A stretch of 64,000 nt of DNA from G965216255 sp965216255 (GTDB lineage: Bacteria; Bacteroidota; Rhodothermia; Rhodothermales; Bin80). The notes under the pieces are model-generated. The model ran no database searches and was not told the origin of the DNA. It saw only the letters and a program-made list of their open reading frames with translations. The stretch's first letter is position 1. Each line of letters opens with the position of its first letter. The position numbers were made by a program, and so were the translations under genes. Where the stretch lies: NCBI GenBank assembly GCA_965216255.1, contig OZ244148.1, forward strand, positions 3,968,001-4,032,000. Direction: 5' to 3'. Of this stretch, positions 54,875 through 63,816 are shown one piece after another.

Positions 54875-55780
54875 TTGCCTACTGGTTCCGCTACCGCCGT
54901 TCTGGACTGTTGCGGCAAGGCTCTTGACTGCACGCGCGGCGCACTTGTGATGGGCGTTCTTAACGTAACGCCGGACTCCTTCTCCGATGGCGGGCGCTAT
55001 GTGCACCTTTCCGACGCACTCCGGCGCGCGGAAGCGATGCTGGAGGAAGGAGCAAGCATCATCGACATAGGGGGCGCCTCTTCCCGGCCCCGGGGCACCG
55101 TGTACGGGCAGGGTGCTGCTCCGGTAGAAGAAGCGGAGGAGACCGCGCGCACGGCTCCGGTCATAGCGGCCCTCGCGCGGCACTTCCCGGAAGCAGTGAT
55201 ATCCATAGATTCGTGGAGGCCTGCCGTGGCCACCGCCGCGCTGGAGGCGGGCGCCGGGATGATCAACGACATTAGCGGCCTTCGGCACTCTCCAGCCATG
55301 GCGGAGGTCGCGGCCAGTGCGGGCGTGCCACTCATCGTCATGCACGCCGTAGGTGCGCCCGGTGGGATGGTCCACGAGCGCCGGCACCGGGACGTGGTGA
55401 GCCAGGTGCATGCTTCGCTCGCGCGATCATTGGCACTCGCCCGGACCGCCGGGGTGCGGGACGTGGTTGTGGATCCCGGTTTCGGCTTCGGCAAGACGCC
55501 GGAGGAAAACCTTCAGCTGGTCGGAGGCCTGGGCCGGCTCGCGGATCTTGGCTGCCCGATACTGATTGGTATATCGCGCAAAAGCACGATAGGCACGGTG
55601 CTCGGGAGCGAACAGTCCCCTGTCTCCGTACACGAAAGGTTGTATGGGACACTGGGGGCCACGGCAATGGCCGTGCTGCGCGGCGCGGTCATCGTACGCA
55701 CGCATGATGTGCGTCCCACCATGGAAATGCTCAAGGTGATTGCCGCCATCGCGGCCGCCGAAAGGGAATGCCATGCATAG
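54875..55780 (+). CDS. folP: Dihydropteroate synthase
   Basis: This enzyme condenses 6-hydroxymethyl-dihydropterin pyrophosphate with p-aminobenzoate. Motifs: VMGVLNVTPDSFSDGG, IIDIGGASSRPRG, NDISGLRH, VVDPGFGFGKTPEENL, LIGISRKSTIG and the terminal VRTHDV. The start is uncertain. The frame is open back to 54671, inside the divergent GH3 gene, and no ATG lies near the expected position. A TTG at 54875 gives 25 residues before VMG, typical for FolP, and is my choice; GTG 54824 is possible. cdaA follows 12 bp downstream, a linkage common in this phylum. Confidence 0.88.
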   Translation: MPTGSATAVLDCCGKALDCTRGALVMGVLNVTPDSFSDGGRYVHLSDALRRAEAMLEEGASIIDIGGASSRPRGTVYGQGAAPVEEAEETARTAPVIAALARHFPEAVISIDSWRPAVATAALEAGAGMINDISGLRHSPAMAEVAASAGVPLIVMHAVGAPGGMVHERRHRDVVSQVHASLARSLALARTAGVRDVVVDPGFGFGKTPEENLQLVGGLGRLADLGCPILIGISRKSTIGTVLGSEQSPVSVHERLYGTLGATAMAVLRGAVIVRTHDVRPTMEMLKVIAAIAAAERECHA

Positions 55781-55792
55781 AACGTCGCTGTC

Positions 55793-56575
55793 TTGACCAT
55801 CTTCGGCATCATACCCGTTCGCTTCGTCGACATCCTGGAGATCGTGGTTGTCGCCTATTTCCTGTACAAGCTGTTCATGTGGATGCGCGGCACGCTGGCC
55901 GTATCCATCTTTGTGGGGCTCATGGCGGTCTACCTCGTGCAATTCGTTGTGGATGCCACGGGGATGAAGATACTGCAGGCGCTGTTTGGCTCGCTGAGCG
56001 AGATCTATTTCCTCGCCGTGATTATCATTTTCCAGCCGGAAATACGCCGCGTGCTGCTGCTGCTGGGACAGAATCCGCTGATACGGCACTTCATCACTTC
56101 GCAGCCCCGGCAGGAAATGATAACGGAAGTGGTCGGCGCCGTAAGCAGCATGAGCCAGAGTAAGACCGGGGCGCTGATAGCATTCAAGCGTTCTACGGGG
56201 CTGCGCAGTTATGTGGAAACCGGCGAAGTGATTAGCGCCGCCGTAGGCCGGCATCTTCTGATCACGCTGTTCTACTCAGGCAACCCCCTGCATGACGGTG
56301 CTACCATTATTTCCAATGGAAAAATCGAGGCCGCGCGTTGCATTCTACCCGTCTCGCACAGCATGCGGCTCAGTCCGCTGCTCGGCCTGCGGCATCGGGC
56401 GGCCGTGGGCCTCTCGGAAGAGACCGATGCTTACGTCGTGGTCGTCTCGGAGGAGACCGGCCAAATTTCGGTGGCAGAGAATGGCGTCATCATTTCCAAT
56501 TTGACCGTGGACGAACTGCGCAGTCATCTCGTGGAGGCGCTCAGCGTAAACACTGAGACCAATACGAATCCATGA
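55793..56575 (+). CDS. cdaA: Diadenylate cyclase (c-di-AMP synthase), CdaA type
   Basis: This 260-aa membrane protein has about three N-terminal transmembrane helices (VDILEIVVVAYFLYKLF, LAVSIFVGLMAVYLVQFVV, IYFLAVIIIF). The DAC domain follows, with NPLHDGATI (DGA motif) and GLRHRAAVGLSE (RHR motif), the residues that bind ATP and metal. It makes c-di-AMP, which controls potassium/osmotic balance and envelope homeostasis. The start is TTG at 55793, 12 bp after folP. Its stop overlaps the pcm start by ATGA, so folP-cdaA-pcm form one operon. No GlmM or CdaR gene is adjacent. Confidence 0.93.
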   Translation: MTIFGIIPVRFVDILEIVVVAYFLYKLFMWMRGTLAVSIFVGLMAVYLVQFVVDATGMKILQALFGSLSEIYFLAVIIIFQPEIRRVLLLLGQNPLIRHFITSQPRQEMITEVVGAVSSMSQSKTGALIAFKRSTGLRSYVETGEVISAAVGRHLLITLFYSGNPLHDGATIISNGKIEAARCILPVSHSMRLSPLLGLRHRAAVGLSEETDAYVVVVSEETGQISVAENGVIISNLTVDELRSHLVEALSVNTETNTNP

Positions 56576-57228
56576 GCCATGCCACGCGCCTGTATCGGCG
56601 CAAGCGCCAGAACCTCGTCACCGAGCTTCGGAAGAAGGGCATCCAGGATGAACAGGTATTGGCGGCCATTGGCGCCGTGCCCAGGGAGCGCTTTGTGGAG
56701 CCGGCCTTTCGGCCGCGTGCCTATCTGGACGAGGCGCTGCCCATCGGGCTGAAGCAGACTATTTCGCAGCCGTTTACGGTAGCCTACCAGACCTCGCTCT
56801 TGGCGCCCACGAGCGGCGATCGTATCCTTGAGATCGGAACCGGCAGCGGCTATCAGGCCGCGATACTGTGCGCAATGGGTGTACGCCTCTTCACAATTGA
56901 GCGCCACATGCAACTCTTCCGGCGGGCAAAAGCATTGCTGGACGAACTGGGATACCGCCCGGTAGCCCGCGTGGGCGATGGCAGCCTGGGGTGGGAGGGC
57001 TGTGCTCCATTTGACGGCATCATAGTTACAGCCGGTGCCATGGACGTGCCCCTGGCCCTCCTGGAACAACTGCATTTGCCGGAGGGGACGCGTGCGGGAG
57101 GCCGGCTTATCATTCCGGTGGGCGGTGATGCAGGCCAGGTGATGACGCGCATCACGTGTATAGCGGCCGGGGAGTATGAAACCGAACGGGGAGACTCCTT
57201 TCGCTTTGTACCCCTCGTGGCAGGCTAG
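56572..57228 (+). CDS. pcm: Protein-L-isoaspartate O-methyltransferase
   Basis: This 218-aa SAM-dependent repair enzyme methylates L-isoaspartyl residues in damaged proteins. It shows VPRERFVEPAFRPRAYLDEA, GLKQTISQPFTVAYQTSLL, motif I LEIGTGSGYQAAIL, VARVGDGSLGWEGCAPFDGI and IIVTAGAMDVP, and GGRLIIPVGG, all conserved in PCMT. It starts inside the cdaA stop (ATGA), so it is translationally coupled. Length is normal. Confidence 0.93.
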   Translation: MSHATRLYRRKRQNLVTELRKKGIQDEQVLAAIGAVPRERFVEPAFRPRAYLDEALPIGLKQTISQPFTVAYQTSLLAPTSGDRILEIGTGSGYQAAILCAMGVRLFTIERHMQLFRRAKALLDELGYRPVARVGDGSLGWEGCAPFDGIIVTAGAMDVPLALLEQLHLPEGTRAGGRLIIPVGGDAGQVMTRITCIAAGEYETERGDSFRFVPLVAG

Positions 57229-57247
57229 CCGCACGATAGGAAGCAGG

Positions 57248-58429
57248 CTATCCGAACGCAGTGCCGCCACAGTCCAGGCCGATGCCAAAATAGGCAGCGA
57301 CCGTGGCGGCATGGTCACGGAAGGTTGCCCGGATTCCGAGGTCCCGGCGGCTACCGTCGCCGAAGTACAGTAGTGGCACGTACTCCCTTGAATGGTCGGT
57401 CGAGGGCGTGGTAGGATCGTTGCCATGATCCGCCGTGATAACAAGGCGGCCGCCCCGTGGCAGTTGTCCGGTCAATTCCGGGATGGCGGAGTCAAATCCT
57501 TCGAGCGCTCGCGCAAAGCCTTCGGGGTTGTTACGATGTCCGTACAACTCATCACAATCGACGAGATTGGCCCAGAGAAAGGTCGGCCCGTCTCCGGACT
57601 CTCGCATGAGGCGCAGGATTTCCGCCTGTCCGTGTGCATCGGATGCCGTGGGGATGGACAGATCAAATCCGCGGCCGCTAAACAGACTCGCCACCTTTCC
57701 TATGCCAATGGTGCGCACGCCGGCTTCCTGCAATACCTCCGGAAGGGCCCTCGGCGGCAGCAGGGAAAAGTCCTTTCGTGCCCAGGATAGGCGCCGGAAG
57801 GCTCCGGAATCGCCCGTAAACGGACGGGCGATGACGCGGTCCACGGCGTGGTCCGCCGTACAGGCCTGGTCTCGCGTAATGCGAGCAATCCGGTAAAGGT
57901 CTTCTGTGGTCGTAACCGCCACGTGGGCGGCAATCTGGAATACGCTGTCAGCCGAGGTGTAGACAATGGGAAACCCGGTGCAGAGGTGCTCTTCCCCCAG
58001 GCGCCCGATGATTTCCGTACCGGAAGCAGCCGCATTGCCCAGTACTCCAGGGACACCGGTCCGGTCCAGGAAGCGCTGTATCAGGCTGGCAGGGAAGCCC
58101 CCCGGATATGTGGGTCGCGGCTCTTTCAAATGGATCCCGGCGAGCTCCCAGTGTCCGGTCGTGCTGTCTTTGCCGGCCGAGATTTCCTGCATCTTGCCAT
58201 AGCAGGCCAGCGGGTCCGCAGCGGCCGGAACGCCCTGCAGTGCGCTAATGCGGCCGAGACCCAGAGAGGCTAGGTGGGGCAGGCGCGGACGCGCCACCGC
58301 GCAGACATGGCCGAGCGTATGGCTTCCCTCGTCGCCGAAAAGGGCAGCATCCGGCTGCGCACCGATACCCACTCCGTCGAGGACGATGGTAATGAAAAGC
58401 GCTCGGTGAGGCGGATGATCCTTGCTCAC
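57248..58429 (-). CDS. deoB: Phosphopentomutase
   Basis: This 393-aa alkaline-phosphatase-superfamily mutase interconverts (deoxy)ribose-1- and -5-phosphate in nucleoside salvage. It has TIVLDGVGIGAQPDA (metal Asp), AGKDSTTGHWELAG with the phosphorylated Thr, GIGKVASLF, VDCDELYGHRNN, ITADHGNDPTT and STDHSREYVPLL, the complete metal site. It is the second gene of a minus-strand unit, 45 bp behind the GAF/GGDEF-like membrane protein, and ends 19 bp from pcm in convergent orientation. Confidence 0.95.
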   Translation of the reverse strand: MSKDHPPHRALFITIVLDGVGIGAQPDAALFGDEGSHTLGHVCAVARPRLPHLASLGLGRISALQGVPAAADPLACYGKMQEISAGKDSTTGHWELAGIHLKEPRPTYPGGFPASLIQRFLDRTGVPGVLGNAAASGTEIIGRLGEEHLCTGFPIVYTSADSVFQIAAHVAVTTTEDLYRIARITRDQACTADHAVDRVIARPFTGDSGAFRRLSWARKDFSLLPPRALPEVLQEAGVRTIGIGKVASLFSGRGFDLSIPTASDAHGQAEILRLMRESGDGPTFLWANLVDCDELYGHRNNPEGFARALEGFDSAIPELTGQLPRGGRLVITADHGNDPTTPSTDHSREYVPLLYFGDGSRRDLGIRATFRDHAATVAAYFGIGLDCGGTAFG

Positions 58430-58474
58430 GGGGTGCTGCGCACGTTCAGAGCCGCACGTGCCGGCAGGAAACCC

Positions 58475-59833
58475 CTATTTCGGCAATTCCGTCCGTGCCA
58501 GGACAGAGGGAATACCCGAGGTGTAGGCCTCCAGAAGGGCATGCTTGGCTTCGTCCCTGAAATTTTCCGCGGTTTCGTGGTGAGCCTGGAGGATGGCAAT
58601 GCCGACGCTGATGCCGCCCTCGAGCAATCCCTGCTCACGCGCGAAAATATTGTGGACCCGTCGGTCCCAGGCCTCCACTTCTTCCATGCCACCGTAGATG
58701 AAGACGCCGTACGTCAGGGGCCCGAACTGCACGATTCTGGTGGATTTCGAGGCGTTGTCCAGACTATACGCCATGAGGGCCTCGGCCTCCTCCTTGTCTG
58801 CGCCCGACGTGGCCGCAATGGTCTCGGCGCGGTTGAGATAGACGATGGCCATCGCCAGATCGTGGCCCCGGGCCCGCGTGCGGGCCATTTCTTCCGAAAT
58901 GATCTCGCGCCTGGGCCGCGCCTCCTCCCTTGCGGACTCGACTTCCCGGAGCAACAGGCCGAGCGTACGCACAAACTGTGCCATGAGCACAGGGACCCGC
59001 GCATGGGCCAGACCGTCCATTGAGGTAGTGTCCGCGAACAGCAAAAGAGGAGGGTCGCTCTCGGATGCCACCGCCACCTGGTGTATGGATGCAGGGGTAA
59101 GACTGTAGCTTAAGGCGCGTCGCGGCAAATCTGCCTGGTCAACAGTCCGGACACTGACCGATAGGGTATCGCGCACCAGCGGAGACGAGCCCGACCGAAA
59201 TACTTCTCCGGGGCTCTTGGCCCAGTGTTCTCCGGCTGTAGCCAGCAGCCTGAATTCGCATGAATCCTTGTATCTGCGTGCCAGACCCAGGGCGTGCGCT
59301 CCCAGAGCCGTACGGAAGCCCTCCAGCAGCGGGCCAAGTATGGAACTGGCGCGCGGGTCTGGCATGGATGAACTAAGATGCCTCGCTTCCTTTTCGGCGT
59401 CATGCGGAATAAACTCGCTGACCGAAGCTGCTAATCTACGGGTGCCGGCTCCTAAATCCTGCGTTTGCGTACCTTGACCGGGCGGCACGTCTCCAGGCCG
59501 CGGAGCCGTTTTGGAAGCCGCAGGGATGTCGGTGGCCGGTTCCGTCCTGCCATGGGGATCGGCAATGCGCGGCCCGGGTTCGAGTTCTTCACCCCGTTGC
59601 CTAATTTGCAGGATGCCGAGTGCGGTGAGTTCTTCTTTCGGTGTTTCGGGCGCACGCAGATTGGGGACGGGGCTACGGAGCTTTTCCTTGCGTCGTTGCC
59701 GGGCGACCACGCCCCAGCCAATCACCAGGGCGGCGGCCAAGACTCCGGAGCCACCGTACAGAAGGGGCTGCTCCATTGCGTAGGCAAGTGCCGCCACCAG
59801 AAGGGCAAGAACTCCGAGCAGGATACGGATCAT
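58475..59833 (-). CDS. Membrane protein with GAF-like and degenerate GGDEF-like domains
   Basis: This 452-aa protein has two N-terminal transmembrane helices (LLGVLALLVAALAYAM and GVLAAALVIGWGVVA), then a low-complexity charged linker to about residue 150. A GAF-like sensory region follows (about 165-300). The C-terminal domain (about 320-450) folds like a nucleotide cyclase: HDLAMAIVYLNRAE, FGPLTYGVFIYGGMEEVE where the GGDEF loop would be (now YGGMEE), and GGISVGIAILQ. The missing D/E pair suggests loss of diguanylate cyclase activity, leaving a binding or dimerisation role. It sits upstream of deoB in one operon; a functional connection is not evident. Confidence 0.65.
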   Translation of the reverse strand: MIRILLGVLALLVAALAYAMEQPLLYGGSGVLAAALVIGWGVVARQRRKEKLRSPVPNLRAPETPKEELTALGILQIRQRGEELEPGPRIADPHGRTEPATDIPAASKTAPRPGDVPPGQGTQTQDLGAGTRRLAASVSEFIPHDAEKEARHLSSSMPDPRASSILGPLLEGFRTALGAHALGLARRYKDSCEFRLLATAGEHWAKSPGEVFRSGSSPLVRDTLSVSVRTVDQADLPRRALSYSLTPASIHQVAVASESDPPLLLFADTTSMDGLAHARVPVLMAQFVRTLGLLLREVESAREEARPRREIISEEMARTRARGHDLAMAIVYLNRAETIAATSGADKEEAEALMAYSLDNASKSTRIVQFGPLTYGVFIYGGMEEVEAWDRRVHNIFAREQGLLEGGISVGIAILQAHHETAENFRDEAKHALLEAYTSGIPSVLARTELPK

Positions 59834-59991
59834 ATGGGCCTATCCCATGCCACCTAGTAAGCCCGAAAAAGTAGCAGCACGGGCTGCGAAAGTCAACTGC
59901 CCATCCGCGGTTTTAAGAGATCCGGTTGGGCTGAACATCCGGGGTACGGTCCCTTCTGGCGCGGCCTTCGGGCCACAATTCCGGGGGCGCG

Positions 59992-60381
59992 TCATGTGCC
60001 GGAGCCAATTGCCAGCGTGTTGGGAAGATCGCTGCGCTGCGGTGATGGATTGACCAGTGGTCCGGTAAGCGGCAGCTCAAATCCCGTTAGAAAAGGGGCT
60101 ATGGCCGAGAACCAGAATTCCTGCTGAAATTCAATGAAATCGTCGTCGAAGCCGGTCGTGCCCCCCTCATGCCCGCGAATGTCGAGATAGAAAATGCGAG
60201 GCCAGTCCGGAAACCTGCGCTGTGCCCCAACGACGGCCCTGAATACGCTCTGAGCGGCTTGCTCAAAACTGTCGCCGGTTTCCACCACGTGATAAATGGA
60301 AACCGTGTTGTCGAAATTCATCCAAATTCCCGGTTCTGCCGGCTTGTTGTAAGTCGGCAGCAAGGGCGATACCGCGTCCAT
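59992..60381 (-). CDS. Hypothetical protein, 129 aa
   Basis: I do not recognise this family. The sequence starts MDAVSPLLPTYNKPAEPGIW and has FDNTVSIYHVVETGDSFEQA and WPRIFYLDIRGHEGG. It ends with a proline-rich tail; there is no signal peptide or membrane helix. Its coherent composition, the ATG, and a divergent position ~165 bp from the citrate synthase start (opposite strand) argue for a real gene. The last ~25 residues (GPLVNPSPQRSD...) look less conserved in character. Confidence 0.6.
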   Translation of the reverse strand: MDAVSPLLPTYNKPAEPGIWMNFDNTVSIYHVVETGDSFEQAAQSVFRAVVGAQRRFPDWPRIFYLDIRGHEGGTTGFDDDFIEFQQEFWFSAIAPFLTGFELPLTGPLVNPSPQRSDLPNTLAIGSGT

Positions 60382-60547
60382 GACGTACGAACGGTCGAAA
60401 CTCGAATGATGAGCGACAATATACGCTTTCTAGCTGGCCAGTACCGTGGATCGTGCGGCCGCGGCCGGCAAGGGACGGGAGCACGTGCGAGCCGCAGCAT
60501 CGTATATTATGAAGGTGCGCTCTTCCTGCGAAGTGTCTAACAGAACT

Positions 60548-61813
60548 ATGTCCACGGCTACCCTGCTCCTTGGAGGTCAAAGCTACCTGCTACCTGTGGT
60601 CGTAGGTAGCGAAGAAGAGGTTGGAATAGACATCAGCCGCCTGCGCTCTTCCAGTGGCGCCATTACGCTGGACCCGGGCTACGGCAACACGGGTTCTTGC
60701 CAGAGTTCCATCACCTTTATAGACGGGGAAAACGGTGTCCTACGCTACCGCGGCTACGCGATCGAAGAGTTGGCGCAGAAGGCTTCCTTCGTGGAGGTGA
60801 TGCACCTACTGATTTACGGCTCGCTCCCCAACCGCGCGGAGCTGGAAACCTTTTCAGGGCGTCTGACGCAGCATACGCTGCTGCACGAAGACATGAAGAA
60901 ATTCTACGAGGGGTTTCCACCCAGTGCCCAGCCCATGGCTGTGCTCTCCACCATGGTGGCCTCGCTCTCGGCATACTATTCCGAAAGCGAGGAGAGTGTC
61001 GATATTAACATCGTTCGCCTGCTTGCCAAGCTAAAGACGATTGCGGCCTTTTCCTACAAGAAATCCATTGGCCAGCCGTTCATCTATCCGAGAAACGATC
61101 TCGGCTTCGTAGCGGACTTTCTGAACATGATGTTCGCGGTTCCATCCGAACCGTATGGCGTCTCCGAGGTCGTCCACCAGGCGCTGGACATGCTCCTAAT
61201 CCTACACGCGGATCACGAGCAGAACTGCAGTACGTCCACGGTGCGGATGGTCGGTAGCAGCGGAGCGGACCTTTTCTCCACCATTTCCTCGGGGGTAAGC
61301 GCCCTTTCGGGTCCGCTGCACGGCGGCGCCAATATGGCGGTCGTGCAGATGCTCGGGGCCATTTACGATGACGGCGCGGACTATGCAAAGTACATCAGAA
61401 AGGCCAAGGATCGGAGCGATTCGTTCCGGCTGATGGGCTTCGGGCACCGGGTATACAAACACTACGACCCACGTGCCCGTCTCATCAAGCAGGTCTGCGA
61501 CCGGGTGCTGGCCCGACTCGGGCATTCGGATCCGCTATTGGAAATAGCGACAAATCTGGAGCGCATTGCGCTGGAAGACGAGTATTTTATCGAGCGCCGG
61601 CTCTTTCCGAATCTCGATTTTTATAGCGGCATCGTGTACCGGGCCATGGGGTTGCCAACCAGCATGTACACGGTACTGTTCGCGCTTGGACGCCTGCCCG
61701 GTTGGATTGCCCACTGGAAGGAGATGCGCGATGGCCGAAGCCGTCTTCACCGCCCGCGACAGCTGTATACGGGTAGCAGGGTGCGTCCATACGTGCCGCT
61801 GGCAGATCGTTAG
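60548..61813 (+). CDS. gltA: Citrate synthase
   Basis: This 421-aa TCA-cycle entry enzyme condenses acetyl-CoA and oxaloacetate. It has DPGYGNTGSCQSSITFIDGE and LRYRGYAIEELA at the N-terminus, LHADHEQNCSTSTVRMVGSS (first catalytic His), GPLHGGANMAV (second His) and MGFGHRVYKHYDPRA. The catalytic Asp is in NLDFYSGIVYRAMG, and GRLPGWIAHWKEM follows, all standard type II motifs. I chose the ATG at 60548 (MSTATLLLGG); an in-frame ATG at 60446 adds 34 residues without family character. The next gene begins 20 bp downstream. Confidence 0.95.
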   Translation: MSTATLLLGGQSYLLPVVVGSEEEVGIDISRLRSSSGAITLDPGYGNTGSCQSSITFIDGENGVLRYRGYAIEELAQKASFVEVMHLLIYGSLPNRAELETFSGRLTQHTLLHEDMKKFYEGFPPSAQPMAVLSTMVASLSAYYSESEESVDINIVRLLAKLKTIAAFSYKKSIGQPFIYPRNDLGFVADFLNMMFAVPSEPYGVSEVVHQALDMLLILHADHEQNCSTSTVRMVGSSGADLFSTISSGVSALSGPLHGGANMAVVQMLGAIYDDGADYAKYIRKAKDRSDSFRLMGFGHRVYKHYDPRARLIKQVCDRVLARLGHSDPLLEIATNLERIALEDEYFIERRLFPNLDFYSGIVYRAMGLPTSMYTVLFALGRLPGWIAHWKEMRDGRSRLHRPRQLYTGSRVRPYVPLADR

Positions 61814-61833
61814 GGCTGGGGCCGTGCCCGATC

Positions 61834-62421
61834 ATGTGCGTGTGCCTACTTCTGATATCCTTGGTTGTAACTGGCTGCTCTCAGGAAGAGCGCCAGTTTC
61901 GGGCACTCTTGCAGGGCCTGCTCCAAAGGTATCCGGGCATGGAAGTGCAGGATCTTTACAAATTCGTGTACCAGGCGGTGCTAGGCAGTGAACATGCCGT
62001 AGAGGAAGCCACGTTTGCCAGACAGTCGATCGAGCGGGAATGGGCGGCACTGAGGCACGGGCCGCCGGAACCGCTTCTGGAGCCGCTCACGCCGGACAGT
62101 CTATACCTGCGCGTCAACCTCCGCCCGTTTCTGGCACGCGGAGGGGATCCCGACGATCTCTTGGCTGCCTTTATGGCAACGGCGAAAGGCGCCGCCGGTT
62201 CGCAAGCTCGCCTGAACCGTTTCCGGGGATATGCGCTGCGGAGCGCGCGGGCGGCAGAGATCGCGTTCAGCTCCAGGGAAATGGACGCATTCTTCGATAC
62301 GCAGCAGCGATTCGGCCTGAGCCCCGTGCATCACTCGCCGCAGTATGAAGCGGCGTATGCCCCCGCCTACCGCGTTGTTGGCAGGAAGCAGATACAGGAA
62401 TGGGGCCTGTCTGCCCGCTGA
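61834..62421 (+). CDS. Conserved hypothetical lipoprotein, 195 aa
   Basis: The lipobox is SLVVTGC right after MCVCLLLI. The mature protein is mostly helical and contains VQDLYKFVYQAVLGSEHAV, LRPFLARGGDPDDLL and GLSPVHHSPQYEAAYAPAYR, conserved-looking blocks I associate with an uncharacterised family, not with an enzyme. It lies 20 bp behind gltA on the same strand, so it is probably co-transcribed. Location: periplasmic face of a membrane. Confidence 0.65.
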   Translation: MCVCLLLISLVVTGCSQEERQFRALLQGLLQRYPGMEVQDLYKFVYQAVLGSEHAVEEATFARQSIEREWAALRHGPPEPLLEPLTPDSLYLRVNLRPFLARGGDPDDLLAAFMATAKGAAGSQARLNRFRGYALRSARAAEIAFSSREMDAFFDTQQRFGLSPVHHSPQYEAAYAPAYRVVGRKQIQEWGLSAR

Positions 62422-62430
62422 TCCTACAAC

Positions 62431-63602
62431 TCACCGCGTGAGAGCGGGAGCCTTCATGGCATCCAGGAGTCCTCGGAATACCGATTCCACGCGCTTGCCG
62501 AACACGTTCCAGCTATTGGCTACACCGACCAGATCCTCTGCGGGGAAGATGAGCAGAAACTGGCCGCCAAAGCCCAGTCCGGCCCAGATCTCGAGGGAGT
62601 CTTCATCCACGCGCCACCACTGCTAGCCGTACCCCTAGTCGGCGGCGTTGACGCTTTCAACCTGGCGCGCCGTCGCCGCTGCCACGAAGGTGGAATCCAG
62701 GAGCCGGGCACCGTCCCAAACCCCACCGTACAGGTAAAGGTAGCCAATCTTCGCCAGCGATTCTGCTTCCAGATAGAGTCCTCCTTCCGTGTCCGGCAGG
62801 CCGCGCTGCGTCTGCTTCCAGTGATAATCTTCGATGCCGAGTGGCTCGAAGAGGTGTGCTTCCGCGTAGGCGTCGATTAGGATTCCGGTCGTCTGCCTGA
62901 TGACGCCGGACATGAGGTGGCTGCCCCCGCTGTTGTAGGCCCACTTTTCCTTTGGCGCGGTATCCGAAGGCTGGTTAAGCGTGAACTGAATCCAGTCTTC
63001 GCTCCGCTCCAGCTGAATGGTCGTGTTGGTTGCGTCCAGCGGCCGGTCCTGCTCATGCCACGCTAGGCCGGTACGCGTGGTGGCAGGTCCTCCAGCGTCG
63101 CCGCACGCAGCCGCGTGTCGACATCTTGCGTATCGTAGTTATCAAAAAAGGATAGCAGCGGAGCATCCAGGCTATCAATGTCCCCGCGGCGCAGTGCCAC
63201 GCCGATAACGGTGGCGGCGACGGACTTGGTCACAGACTGGAGCGAATGCACCGCACGCCCGTGGTAGAAGGGGTGTGTCGAGGGGTGGTAATAATTGAAG
63301 AGGTCGTCCTCCTGGCCCTCCGTGCATGCATCCTGTCCGCATCCGAATGGCCCCACGAATCCGCGGGAAAACTCCGCGTAGTTGTTGCCGTATTGCCGGT
63401 TATGGACCAAAAAGTCCCGCCGAACGACGAGCAGATGGTCCACGTTGCCGTAGTTGCCTCGCCGGATTGCAGCATCCAGCGTCTCCAGGAGTGCGCCATC
63501 GAGACCCTGTTCGGCCGGCGTGGACACGGCCTAGCCGCGTGTGGGCCACGGCGCCTGCAACAGGACCGCAAACAGAAGCAACGTGCGCGCAGGCTTGTTC
63601 AT
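62431..63602 (-). pseudogene. Exported serine hydrolase (class C beta-lactamase-like) pseudogene
   Basis: From the ATG at 63602 a signal peptide (LLLFAVLLQAPWP) is followed by TAG (63533-63531). The main frame continues STPAEQGLDGALLETLDAAI, with SLQSVTKSV (SxxK nucleophile). A frameshift near 63080 leads to TGLAWHEQDRPLDATNTT and AYNSGGSHLMSGVIRQ (Tyr-x-Asn/Ser motif). Two further in-frame TAGs (62637 and 62625) interrupt NAAD-GYG-QWWRVDEDSLEIW before GFGGQFLLIFPAEDLVGVAN and a final TGA. Apart from these lesions the whole enzyme is recognisable, so inactivation is recent. It would have been a periplasmic esterase/peptidase-like enzyme. Confidence 0.85.
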
Positions 63603-63681
63603 GGCGCAGCGGCGCTTTCCGCATGGCTGGATTCCCCCAGATAGCGTGTCAGCCCGCCTCCCCATGCGAAGGCGGGCGGCG

Positions 63682-63765
63682 TGCCCGGGACTGGAGTCGA
63701 ACCAGCACGCCCATTAGGGCACTGCCCCCTCAAGACAGCGCGTCTACCAATTCCGCCACCCGGGC
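63682..63765 (-). tRNA. tRNA-Leu(GAG)
   Basis: On the minus strand GCCCGGG pairs with CCCGGGC as the acceptor stem and the discriminator is A. The D arm is GCGGAATTGGTAGACGC, the anticodon stem-loop CTGTC-TTGAGGG-GGCAG gives anticodon GAG, and a long class II variable arm and the T loop GTTCGACTC follow. CCA is not encoded. Strong resemblance to bacterial tRNA-Leu(GAG). Confidence 0.95.
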
Positions 63766-63777
63766 CGGCAGCATGCG

Positions 63778-63816
63778 TGATCCCGCCAGGGCTCGAACCT
63801 GGGACCCTCTGATTAA
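63778..63816 (-). tRNA. 3' exon of split tRNA, anticodon NUU (probably tRNA-Lys)
   Basis: Minus-strand TTAATCAGAGGGTCCCAGGT... gives the end of an anticodon loop (TTAA), the anticodon-stem 3' strand TCAGA, a 5-nt variable loop, a perfect T stem-loop (CCAGG-TTCGAGC-CCTGG) and the acceptor 3' strand CGGGATC with discriminator A. No matching 5' half (GATCCCG) lies in the preceding 180 bases; that stretch instead looks like a group I intron. Loop ...UUAA implies an NUU anticodon; discriminator A favours Lys over Asn. Its neighbour is tRNA-Leu 12 bp downstream. Confidence 0.7.

Noticed and set aside
8255..63533. Possible reassignment of TAG, since several in-frame stops in otherwise readable genes (SDR, NYN, creatininase, ISNCY, serine hydrolase) are TAG
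   Set aside because: Intact genes such as thiL, queE, the MBL gene and the aminotransferase terminate with TAG at the expected family lengths, and the TAG-containing genes also carry frameshifts; decay or read error is simpler.
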